In this document: one piece after another, positions 1-5,470 of the stretch | How the letters are laid out: the number at the start of each line of letters is the position of its first letter | Position numbering within the stretch: the stretch's first letter is position 1 | From: Rickettsiales bacterium | GTDB lineage: Bacteria > Pseudomonadota > Alphaproteobacteria > Rickettsiales > UBA1997 | Direction: 5' to 3' | DNA length: 5,470 nucleotides | Assembly: GCA_947505885.1 (NCBI GenBank) | Contig: CANNMN010000092.1 | Coordinates: 1-5,470 of the forward strand | Position numbers and translations under genes: made by a program | Notes under the pieces: model-generated | Databases searched by the model: none | What the model was told of the DNA's origin: nothing | The model's input: the letters and a program-made list of their open reading frames with translations, nothing else

Positions 1-858
1 ACTCGTTATGAAAAGGTAAAAGATTACATATTTCTTACTGATATTTTTAATCAGGTTAAGAACAAATTCGGCGAAAAAAATGTACGACTTTACATCAAAG
101 ATTCCGACGAAATTAATGCTTACGCAATTAGTAGCTTGGGTACCAGCGCCATTGTTTTGACGAGGGGTTTGGTTGATCACTATCTGGCTTCTTCACCTGA
201 TCCAAAGATGTTTCTTTACTCTCTGCGTAGCGTAATTGGTCATGAAATGTCGCATCTGATTAACAAGGATTTCTTACCAACTTTTTTGATCATCGTGAAT
301 CAGAAGGTTACCAACTTTGTTTCAGGAGCAACCTATCACATATTCTCTATTTGCGTCAATGCCGCAAGATACACTCCCTACATCGGCAATCAAACAGCGC
401 GAGTAATGTCTTTAACTTATACATTACTAAACTTTGCAATTACTGCTTTTAATCGCCTTGTCGTTTATAATATTTACGAATTTTTACGTCGCGGCGTAAT
501 GCGTTTTGTTGAATATCGTTGCGATCACCAATCAGCAAAAGCTTTTGGCGGACAAGGTATGGCACAAGCATTGTCGATGCTTGGTGAAAGTGGCTACTTC
601 ACTTTATTTTCAACTCACCCAGGAACAAAATCACGCATCAGTAAGGTCAAAGACATCAAAATTTCTGACTCAATTATTCGTCCCGGATTTTTTGATGGCC
701 TCACAAATTATTTCGCTTTGATATTTTTGCCGATCATTTGTCTTTACCTTGCGAAGCATGCTGGCGTTGATCTTATGCTGCGTGAATATTTGCGCGATCA
801 TGAGATGATTAATCGTAAGATTTCGACTTTGTGGCATCTGATTAGCAAGTTTTTCTAG
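1..858 (+). CDS. M48 family (HtpX-like) membrane zinc metallopeptidase, 5' end missing
   Basis: The reading frame is open from the first base and ends at TAG, giving 285 residues; the true start lies before the window. The zinc site is clear: HEMSH (the HExxH motif) at fragment residues 81-85, and the third ligand Glu171 in EYRCD followed by an alanine-containing helix, as in the HtpX motif EFxAD. STHPGTKSRI (residues 204-213) matches the conserved THPxxxxRI block after the active site, and NAYAI (39-43) with the VLTRGL segment (52-57) matches the strand before it. Hydrophobic stretches at about 92-120, 136-158 and 235-252 are likely membrane segments. HtpX-type enzymes degrade damaged membrane proteins on the cytoplasmic side; that role is inferred from the family. 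HtpX is normally about 290 residues, so the complete protein, with its missing N-terminal part, should be longer than typical. It probably shares a transcript with the acyl-CoA synthetase gene 60 bases downstream. A TTG at 136 is an internal codon, not the start. Confidence 0.87.
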   Translation, partial: TRYEKVKDYIFLTDIFNQVKNKFGEKNVRLYIKDSDEINAYAISSLGTSAIVLTRGLVDHYLASSPDPKMFLYSLRSVIGHEMSHLINKDFLPTFLIIVNQKVTNFVSGATYHIFSICVNAARYTPYIGNQTARVMSLTYTLLNFAITAFNRLVVYNIYEFLRRGVMRFVEYRCDHQSAKAFGGQGMAQALSMLGESGYFTLFSTHPGTKSRISKVKDIKISDSIIRPGFFDGLTNYFALIFLPIICLYLAKHAGVDLMLREYLRDHEMINRKISTLWHLISKFF

Positions 859-887
859 AGCTTTAATTACCTCTGGATTGCCGTGAA

Positions 888-893
888 AGGAGG
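888..893 (+). promoter_or_regulatory. Perfect Shine-Dalgarno core (AGGAGG) unusually far from the next start
   Basis: AGGAGG lies in the 60-base gap before the acyl-CoA synthetase gene, but 25 bases separate it from the GTG at 919, against the usual 5-10. In the synthetase frame there is a TAA at 910-912, so the start cannot be moved closer. The motif sits inside a nine-codon mini-ORF in that same frame (GTG at 883, TAA at 910-912). CCTC at 870-873 could pair with GAGG at 890-893 and partly mask it. It could be a real but poorly spaced ribosome site, or chance. Confidence 0.3.
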
Positions 894-918
894 ATCTGAG
901 AATTTAAATTAAAAATCC

Positions 919-2598
919 GTGACTAAAACATTTCTAACTCTTTCTGAATTAATTTCCTTCCAAGCCTCTAATTTCAACAATCCACACGCTCTTAATTTTA
1001 AAGATGAAGGAGTGCTTCGTTCATTTTCTAATCAAGAATTTCAGGAAAAAATTTTCTATTTTGCTTGCGGACTTCGCGAAATCGGTTTGCAAAAAGGTGA
1101 CAGTTTAGCGAATTATTCTTACCAAAATCCGATTTGGTTAATAGTTGATTTGGGAGCGATTTTAGCGGGCGCAGTGACTGTTCCGATTTTTGAAAATATT
1201 TCGCAGGAACATTTGGAATATGAAATTTCCGATGCGCAGGTGAAATTTATTTTTAACAAAAAACGCGAGATCGAGATTGTTGAAACAAAAAAAATAATTT
1301 CCTTCGCAGACCTGATTTCTCTCGGCACTAATGTTAAGGAAAAATATAATTTTACTTCCAACCCACAAGATTTGGCAACGATCATTTACACCTCAGGAAG
1401 CACTGGAAAGCCCAAGGGAGTTGAGCTCACGCATCACAATCTAATTTCTCAAATCAAAGCTACTGAACAATTTTTTCCACTTTCGCGCGACGACGTTATT
1501 TTATCTTTCCTGCCCTTGGCCCATATTTTTGAACGCATGGTGATGATGTTTTATATCTCCCAAGGCGTATCAATTTATTTTGCTGACGAGATAAAAAATG
1601 TTGGAAATTGTTTGCGTGAATTTCATCCAACCTTGATGACATCTGTTCCGCGCGTATTGGAAAAAGTTTTTGTAAAAATTAAAGACGGCATCGAATCAGC
1701 AAGTCCGCTGAAAAAATTCTTAGGAAGCAAAGCTCTGCAACGCGCTTTATTTAAAAATACGAAGGAACCAAAAAATCTTTGTGACAAAATTTTTGACCTG
1801 CTCGTTTACAAAAAATTCCGCGACGCTCTCGGTGGAAATATGCGTATGATTATTTGTGGTGGTGCAGCTCTTTCGCCAGATATGGAGAGATTCTACAGCA
1901 ATATTGGAATTAATTTATTTTGTGGTTACGGCATGACAGAAAGTTCGCCGGTGCTTAGCACAAACTGTCCACAAGGTTATAAGTTTGGAACCGTTGGCAA
2001 AAAATTTCCGGAGATAGAATTAAAAATTTCTGAGGATGGTGAATTACTAGCTCGGGGCCCAAACATCATGCGCGGTTACCACAATCAGCCACAAAAAACT
2101 GCAGAGGCAATTAGTGACGGTTGGCTTGCAACAGGAGATCTTGCGGTGATTGATGCGGAAGGCTTTGTAAAAATTGTTGGACGCAAGAAGGAAATTTTTA
2201 AAAACTCTAACGGAAAATACATCTCACCAGTACCAATTGAGCAAAAACTTGTGCAAGAGTTGGGATTTTTACTTGGGGCGATTGTGATTGCTGAAGCTCG
2301 TCAATTCACGTCTGCTTTGCTTTTTCCAGAATTTGAAAATCTTCAAAAATTTAAAGGAAAATTTTCTTTTTCGGGAAGTGATGAAGATTTTTTGACCTCA
2401 GAAGTTTTGCAGAAATTCGTCGCCCAGAAAGTTGCGAACATCAACCTGAAACTTGATCACTGGGAACAGGTTCAGAAGTTTTATATCGTTACCGATTCAA
2501 TATCTATAAAGTCTGGCGAGGTTACGCCGTCGATGAAGTTAAAGAGAAGTTTGCTTGAGGAGAAGTATAAAAAAGAGATCGAAGAGTTTTATAACTGA
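919..2598 (+). CDS. Long-chain acyl-CoA synthetase (AMP-forming, FAA1/ACSL-type)
   Basis: This 559-residue protein belongs to the adenylate-forming (ANL) superfamily. It activates a fatty acid with ATP to an acyl-AMP and transfers it to CoA, feeding phospholipid synthesis or beta-oxidation. Motifs in order: the phosphate loop YTSGSTGKPKG at 157-167; the adenine-binding block GYGMTESSP at 336-344; GWLATGDLA at 401-409 with the ribose-binding Asp407; the hinge GRKKEIFK at 421-428, followed by NGKYISPVPIE typical of the long-chain (COG1022) branch; and the C-terminal TPSMKLKR block at 536-543, holding the probable catalytic lysine (Lys540 or Lys542). The length is slightly below the roughly 600 residues common in this branch. 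The GTG start at 919 is chosen because TAA at 910-912 blocks extension and because TLSELISFQA near the N-terminus matches where family members begin. No Shine-Dalgarno sequence lies at normal distance. Chain-length preference cannot be read from the sequence. It probably follows the M48 gene in one transcript and ends in front of the hairpin at 2608-2650. Confidence 0.93.
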   Translation: MTKTFLTLSELISFQASNFNNPHALNFKDEGVLRSFSNQEFQEKIFYFACGLREIGLQKGDSLANYSYQNPIWLIVDLGAILAGAVTVPIFENISQEHLEYEISDAQVKFIFNKKREIEIVETKKIISFADLISLGTNVKEKYNFTSNPQDLATIIYTSGSTGKPKGVELTHHNLISQIKATEQFFPLSRDDVILSFLPLAHIFERMVMMFYISQGVSIYFADEIKNVGNCLREFHPTLMTSVPRVLEKVFVKIKDGIESASPLKKFLGSKALQRALFKNTKEPKNLCDKIFDLLVYKKFRDALGGNMRMIICGGAALSPDMERFYSNIGINLFCGYGMTESSPVLSTNCPQGYKFGTVGKKFPEIELKISEDGELLARGPNIMRGYHNQPQKTAEAISDGWLATGDLAVIDAEGFVKIVGRKKEIFKNSNGKYISPVPIEQKLVQELGFLLGAIVIAEARQFTSALLFPEFENLQKFKGKFSFSGSDEDFLTSEVLQKFVAQKVANINLKLDHWEQVQKFYIVTDSISIKSGEVTPSMKLKRSLLEEKYKKEIEEFYN

Positions 2599-2607
2599 GG
2601 CGTGGCG

Positions 2608-2650
2608 ACTTCTTCTGGATCCATGTGAAAGCCAGGATCCAGAAGAAAGT
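2608..2650. repeat. Strong inverted repeat between convergent genes; possible bidirectional terminator or REP-like element
   Basis: The left arm TTCTTCTGGATCC (2610-2622) and right arm GGATCCAGAAGAA (2635-2647) are perfect 13-base complements around a 12-base loop (2623-2634). With a one-base bulge the pairing extends by ACT/AGT to 2608-2650. It nearly fills the gap between the stop codons of the acyl-CoA synthetase (+) and metK (-), the expected place for a shared terminator. Neither side has a T-tract after the stem, so it is not a classic intrinsic terminator. On the - strand the core reads TGGATCCTGGCTTTCACATG, which resembles dispersed palindromic repeats I recall from alphaproteobacterial genomes; this is from memory and could not be compared. 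Confidence 0.7.
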
Positions 2651-2653
2651 AAA

Positions 2654-3814
2654 CTAAGCGAGTTTTTTCAACTTTTCTGCTAAATCAGTTTTTTCCCAAG
2701 AGAATCCGCCATCGGAGTCTGGAGTTCGGCCGAAATGTCCGTAGGTCGCGGTGCGCTGGTAAATCGGCTTGTTCAAACCGAGGTGAGTTCTGATTCCGCG
2801 TGGAGTTAGATCAACTAACTCATTAATAATTTTGACTAAATCTTCACCAGCTACTCCAGTTTTGTGATTATTCACATAAACTGAAAGAGGCTTGGAAACG
2901 CCGATTGCGTAAGCGATTTGAATTGTGCAACGAGTTGCTAATCCTGCCGCCACAACGTTTTTTGCTAAGTAGCGCGCCATGTAAGCAGCAGAGCGATCAA
3001 CTTTAGTTGGATCTTTTCCTGAGAAAGCTCCTCCACCATGTGGAGCTGAACCGCCGTAAGTATCGACGATGATTTTGCGCCCAGTCAAACCAGTGTCGCC
3101 ATCTGGTCCGCCAATGACGAATTTGCCAGTTGGATTAACTAGAAAATCTTGGTCTTTGCACATCCAGCCTGCTGGTAAAGTTTTCTCAACGTAAGGACGG
3201 ATTAATTCTTTAACTTGCTGCGCAGTCATTCCTTCTTTGTGCTGAATCGAAACTAAGATTTTTTCAGCGCGAACCGGAACATTATTTTCATAAAAAAGAG
3301 TAACTTGGCTTTTTGCGTCAGAACCTAAGTCGTGAAGTTCGCCACCATTTCTGGTTGCATCCATGATATTATGAAGAATGCGGTGAGAGTAATAAATGGG
3401 TGCCGGCATTAAAACTTCAGTTTCATCGCAAGCATAACCAAACATAATTCCTTGATCTCCAGCGCCTTCATCCTTGGATCCGTGGGCATCCACGCCTTGA
3501 GCGATATCAGGAGATTGACTGTGAATCAAGTTAGTAACTTCAAGATTTTTCCAGTGAAAACCAGCTTGTTCATTGCAGATATTTTTGATATTGCTGCGAA
3601 TTAATTCTTCGATTTCTGCAGCAGGAATATGCGGTGCGCGAGTTTCGCCACCAACAATGATTCGATTAGTTGTTGCGAATGTTTCAATCGCGAGGCGAGA
3701 ATATGGGTCTTTGGCTAAGTAAGCGTCGACCAAAGCGTCAGAAATTTGATCGCAGATTTTATCGGGATGTCCTTCGGAAACAGACTCCGAAGTAAATAAA
3801 AAATTTTTTGGCAT
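2654..3814 (-). CDS. metK: S-adenosylmethionine synthetase (methionine adenosyltransferase)
   Basis: The 386-residue protein makes S-adenosylmethionine from methionine and ATP in the cytoplasm, releasing phosphate and diphosphate; the product is the donor for nearly all methylation. It is full length for bacterial MetK (about 380-400). Signatures: [13 protein letters not shown] at 7-19 with the catalytic His16 and Asp18; the ATP-binding motif [12 protein letters not shown] at 117-128; [16 protein letters not shown] at 232-247; and the phosphate-binding loop [19 protein letters not shown] at 260-278. No key residue appears missing and no frame is broken. The ATG at 3814 places the family's N-terminal block at the normal distance. 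There is no recognisable Shine-Dalgarno sequence: the bases before the ATG are almost all A/T. It lies 53 bases after hslU on the same strand and is probably cotranscribed with it, although a weak hairpin in the gap could reduce or separate expression. An intact metK argues against the genus Rickettsia, where this gene is known to be decaying in several species. Confidence 0.98.
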   Translation of the reverse strand: MPKNFLFTSESVSEGHPDKICDQISDALVDAYLAKDPYSRLAIETFATTNRIIVGGETRAPHIPAAEIEELIRSNIKNICNEQAGFHWKNLEVTNLIHSQSPDIAQGVDAHGSKDEGAGDQGIMFGYACDETEVLMPAPIYYSHRILHNIMDATRNGGELHDLGSDAKSQVTLFYENNVPVRAEKILVSIQHKEGMTAQQVKELIRPYVEKTLPAGWMCKDQDFLVNPTGKFVIGGPDGDTGLTGRKIIVDTYGGSAPHGGGAFSGKDPTKVDRSAAYMARYLAKNVVAAGLATRCTIQIAYAIGVSKPLSVYVNNHKTGVAGEDLVKIINELVDLTPRGIRTHLGLNKPIYQRTATYGHFGRTPDSDGGFSWEKTDLAEKLKKLA

Positions 3815-3817
3815 AAC

Positions 3818-3851
3818 AAAAAAAATTTAAAATTTCGGAAGGCTTTCCAAA
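3818..3851 (-). terminator. Weak terminator-like hairpin between hslU and metK
   Basis: Read on the - strand, TTTGGAA (3851-3845) pairs with TTCCGAA (3840-3834) around the loop AGCC: seven pairs including one G-U wobble. After an eight-base AT spacer comes a run of eight T (3825-3818), five bases before the metK ATG. The shape recalls an intrinsic terminator or attenuator, but the stem has only two G-C pairs and the T run is displaced, so strong termination is unlikely. It may be a chance product of AT-rich sequence. Confidence 0.25.
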
Positions 3852-3867
3852 GAAAAAAAAGAGTGGG

Positions 3868-5214
3868 CTAAAGAATAAACTTGGATAGATCAGTTTTGCC
3901 AGAAGCTAGGTCGCCAAGATGTTCATTAACGTATTTGGAATCAATAGTTACTTTTGATCCAGATTTCATCTCGCTGGATTTAAAGCTTACTTCCTCAAGA
4001 ATTTTTTCAAGCATGGTGTGAAGCCTACGTGCGCCTATATTCTCAACCTCACCATTAATACGATGAGCGATTTTTGCGATCTCACTAATTCCATCTTTAG
4101 TAAAATTTAATTTCACATTTTCGACTGCGATTAGTGCGACATATTGCTTAATTAAGCTTGCTTCGGGCTCAGTTAAAATGCGGACTAAGTCATCTTCGTT
4201 TAGCGGATTTAATTGAACGCGAATTGGGAAGCGACCTTGCAATTCTGGTAATAAATCTGCTGGTTTTGTTAGATGAAAAGCGCCGGAAGCGATGAATAAA
4301 ATATGGTCGGTTTTAATAATTCCGTATTTGGTAGAAACAGTTGTTCCTTCTACGAGAGGCAGGAGGTCTCGCTGAACACCTTCGCGCGAAACATCGCCAC
4401 CTTTGGAATGACCTCGCACACAGATTTTATCTATTTCATCGATGAAAACGATTCCGTCATTCTCGACTGATTTTACCGCTTTTCTAATCACTTTATCTTC
4501 ATCAATCATCTTGCTTGATTCTTCATCAACTAGAGATTTTAAAGCATCGGCGACAGTAGTGCGTATTTTTTTTGTCTTATCTCCACCCATCGCTTTGCCA
4601 ATCATTTCGCCGATGTTGATCATGCCAACCTGACCGCCAGGAATATCAAAACTACTTGTAAAAGAACTAGAAGAGTCGGTGATGTCAATTTCAATCTCCC
4701 GCTCGTCGAGCTCTCCAGCATCAAGCATTTTAGAGAATTTTTCTTTAGTGGCATCGAGAGGATTTTCGCCAACTAGAATCTCTACAATTCTTTTTTTGAC
4801 ATGCTCTTCAGCTTTTTTTTGGACGTCTTTTTTTAACTCACTTTTTAGATGTTTGATGGCCACTTCGACGAGATCGCGAATAATTGAATCAACATCTCGC
4901 CCAACATAACCAACCTCGGTAAATTTTGTCGCTTCAACTTTTATGAATGGAGCATTGGCGAGTTTAGCAAGACGACGTGCAACTTCGGTTTTTCCGACGC
5001 CAGTTGGTCCGACCATCAAAATATTTTTCGGTACAATTTCTTCGCGCAGCGGAGAATCAACTAGCTTACGACGATAACGGTTTCTAAGAGCTATAGCTAC
5101 TGACTTTTTTGCATCTTGTTGGCCAACGATGTAGCGATTTAACTCATCAACAATTTGTTTTGGCGTAAGATTTGGTGCTTCAGTAAAAAGAGGATTACTC
5201 GGATTTTTTGTCAT
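3868..5214 (-). CDS. hslU: ATP-dependent protease ATPase subunit HslU (ClpY)
   Basis: HslU is the AAA+ unfoldase of the cytoplasmic HslVU protease; its hexamers unfold substrates and feed them to the HslV peptidase. The 448 residues compare well with 443 in E. coli. The N-terminus [17 protein letters not shown] is canonical. Walker A GPTGVGKT is at 69-76, the substrate-gripping pore loop GYVG at 102-105, the I-domain insert spans about 110-240 with a serine-rich stretch at 181-188, Walker B IVFIDE is at 255-260, the arginine-finger segment LQGRFP is at 325-330, and sensor 2 is in [12 protein letters not shown] at 392-403. The C-terminal LSKFIL keeps the tail that inserts into HslV, so a partner HslV is expected, yet hslV is not adjacent. 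The ATG at 5214 fits the family N-terminus and lies 20 bases inside the end of the small upstream ORF. No Shine-Dalgarno sequence precedes it (the upstream bases are pyrimidine-rich), which would fit translational coupling. Confidence 0.98.
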   Translation of the reverse strand: MTKNPSNPLFTEAPNLTPKQIVDELNRYIVGQQDAKKSVAIALRNRYRRKLVDSPLREEIVPKNILMVGPTGVGKTEVARRLAKLANAPFIKVEATKFTEVGYVGRDVDSIIRDLVEVAIKHLKSELKKDVQKKAEEHVKKRIVEILVGENPLDATKEKFSKMLDAGELDEREIEIDITDSSSSFTSSFDIPGGQVGMINIGEMIGKAMGGDKTKKIRTTVADALKSLVDEESSKMIDEDKVIRKAVKSVENDGIVFIDEIDKICVRGHSKGGDVSREGVQRDLLPLVEGTTVSTKYGIIKTDHILFIASGAFHLTKPADLLPELQGRFPIRVQLNPLNEDDLVRILTEPEASLIKQYVALIAVENVKLNFTKDGISEIAKIAHRINGEVENIGARRLHTMLEKILEEVSFKSSEMKSGSKVTIDSKYVNEHLGDLASGKTDLSKFIL

Positions 5215-5326
5215 TTAAGGAAGTTTTAGAAGAAGAGGTAATGCCGTTGTATGAGGCGCTATTGAGTAAAATTACTAGAAGTAAAATTACTAAGCTGGTT
5301 AAAAAAATAATTAAAAAAATTTTCAT
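5195..5326 (-). CDS. Small hypothetical single-pass membrane protein (43 residues)
   Basis: This is an unrecognised ORF between the probable engB and hslU. From the ATG at 5326 it encodes 43 residues: a very hydrophobic segment at about 3-21 ([21 protein letters not shown]), then a polar tail rich in Ser and Lys ([14 protein letters not shown]). That is the layout of a membrane anchor with a short soluble tail. A second in-frame ATG at 5341 would give 48 residues; 5326 is preferred because a weak purine stretch (GAAG) lies nine bases before it. The TAA stop at 5195-5197 falls inside hslU, giving a 20-base overlap that suits coupled translation. Part of the hydrophobic core comes from a 15-base tandem duplication. 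Against it: the ORF is short, AT-rich sequence readily yields hydrophobic frames, and an ORF on the opposite strand spans the same bases. It could be plain intergenic DNA. Confidence 0.4.
   Translation of the reverse strand: MKIFLIIFLTSLVILLLVILLNSASYNGITSSSKTSLNDKKSE
5265..5292. repeat. Two tandem copies of a 13-base sequence, period 15
   Basis: AGTAAAATTACTA occurs at 5265-5277 and again at 5280-5292, separated by GA. The period is 15 bases, five codons, so on the - strand it duplicates LVILL within the hydrophobic segment of the small ORF without shifting the frame. It looks like a local slippage or duplication event. Confidence 0.85.
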
Positions 5327-5382
5327 AATAATTGTCTTCATTTCCACATTCTGGATTTTAACGACGTGGCAATCCAAAGAGT

Positions 5383-5470
5383 TTAAGCAATTTCTAAAAT
5401 TTTTACGATCTCGTTGCGAAGATCAAAAATGCCGTAGCCCTTAGAGCTGCTGGTGGCAATAATTTCGGAA
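5383..5470 (-). CDS. engB: C-terminal end of a probable ribosome-assembly GTPase EngB (YsxC/YihA), truncated by the window edge
   Basis: Reading leftward from the window end, an open frame encodes 28 residues before TAA at 5385-5383; the N-terminal bulk lies outside. The segment contains EIIATSSSKGYGIFDLR followed by a short amphipathic helix. This matches the end of EngB proteins: a strand leading to a Ser-Ser pair (the G5 guanine-contact motif), four or five residues, a Gly, then xxxLR and a final helix (E. coli FSSLKKQGVDKLR as recalled). EngB is an essential GTPase in assembly of the large ribosomal subunit. Other TRAFAC GTPases usually have SAK or SAL at G5, so Ser-Ser favours EngB, but 28 residues do not prove it. 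The stop is 168 bases before the hslU start, with only the small ORF between, so it is likely the upstream member of the same transcript. Confidence 0.65.
   Translation of the reverse strand, partial: SEIIATSSSKGYGIFDLRNEIVKILEIA

Noticed and set aside
136..138. TTG as the start of a 240-residue M48 protein
   Set aside because: The frame is open to the window edge, and the conserved NAYAI strand of M48 peptidases lies before this codon, so it is internal.
901..910. AATTTAAATT perfect palindrome before the acyl-CoA synthetase gene
   Set aside because: A ten-base A/T palindrome is expected by chance in AT-rich intergenic DNA, and no second copy or operator-like partner is nearby.
3481..3494. 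CGTGG-GCAT-CCACG inverted repeat
   Set aside because: It lies inside metK, encoding part of the conserved GVDAHG segment, and is explained by coding sequence. There is no associated signal.
3853..3860. A8 run (T8 on the - strand) just after the hslU stop as a terminator tract
   Set aside because: No stem of useful strength lies immediately upstream on the - strand, so the T run alone does not support a terminator.
3815..3867. SAM-II or SAM/SAH riboswitch upstream of metK
   Set aside because: The gap is about the right length, but it is mostly A/T runs with one weak stem. I could find no pseudoknot-forming pairings or conserved core.
4442..4909. Two + strand ORFs of 63 and 76 residues within hslU
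   Set aside because: They are serine/isoleucine-rich antisense shadows of the well-supported hslU frame, with no recognisable domains.
5208..5444. 78-residue + strand ORF with a hydrophobic centre, across the hslU start and the engB end
   Set aside because: It runs antisense to the start of hslU and to the probable engB terminus, both supported by homology. Its hydrophobic stretch comes from the same AT-rich bases as the - strand small ORF, and it resembles no family I recognise.

Overview
The window shows no undescribed defence, mobile or RNA-based system. It holds conserved housekeeping genes plus a few small oddities: an unidentified short membrane ORF, an intergenic hairpin and unusual translation-start contexts. 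The sequence is AT-rich, with many A/T homopolymers and A/T-ending codons. The protein sequences point to an alphaproteobacterium. The strongest hint is the HslU I-domain, whose segment around residues 189-211 ([12 protein letters not shown], then a GKAMGG-like end) matches the alphaproteobacterial form better than the enterobacterial one as I recall them. AT richness suggests a reduced or host-associated lineage (Rickettsiales- or Holosporales-like), but this is inference; no rRNA or other decisive marker is present.

Layout: two genes on the + strand converge on a leftward group on the - strand. On the left (1-2598, +) are the 3' part of an HtpX-like M48 membrane metallopeptidase gene and, 60 bases later, a complete long-chain acyl-CoA synthetase gene. 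They probably share a transcript whose promoter lies outside the window. The two groups meet in a 55-base gap (2599-2653) almost filled by a strong inverted repeat.

On the right (5470 down to 2654, -), reading in the direction of transcription, are the last codons of a GTPase gene that looks like engB/ysxC, a short hydrophobic ORF, hslU (ATPase/unfoldase of the HslVU protease) and metK (S-adenosylmethionine synthetase). Spacing is compact: the small ORF overlaps hslU by 20 bases and hslU-metK are 53 bases apart. hslV is not next to hslU on either side, unlike the usual hslVU arrangement.

Functionally the window combines protein quality control (M48 peptidase in the membrane, HslU in the cytoplasm), fatty-acid activation, methyl-donor synthesis and ribosome assembly (EngB). 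No metabolic link between the two groups is evident. No tRNA, rRNA, CRISPR array, insertion sequence or riboswitch was recognised, and no stretch over 300 bases lacks a gene.
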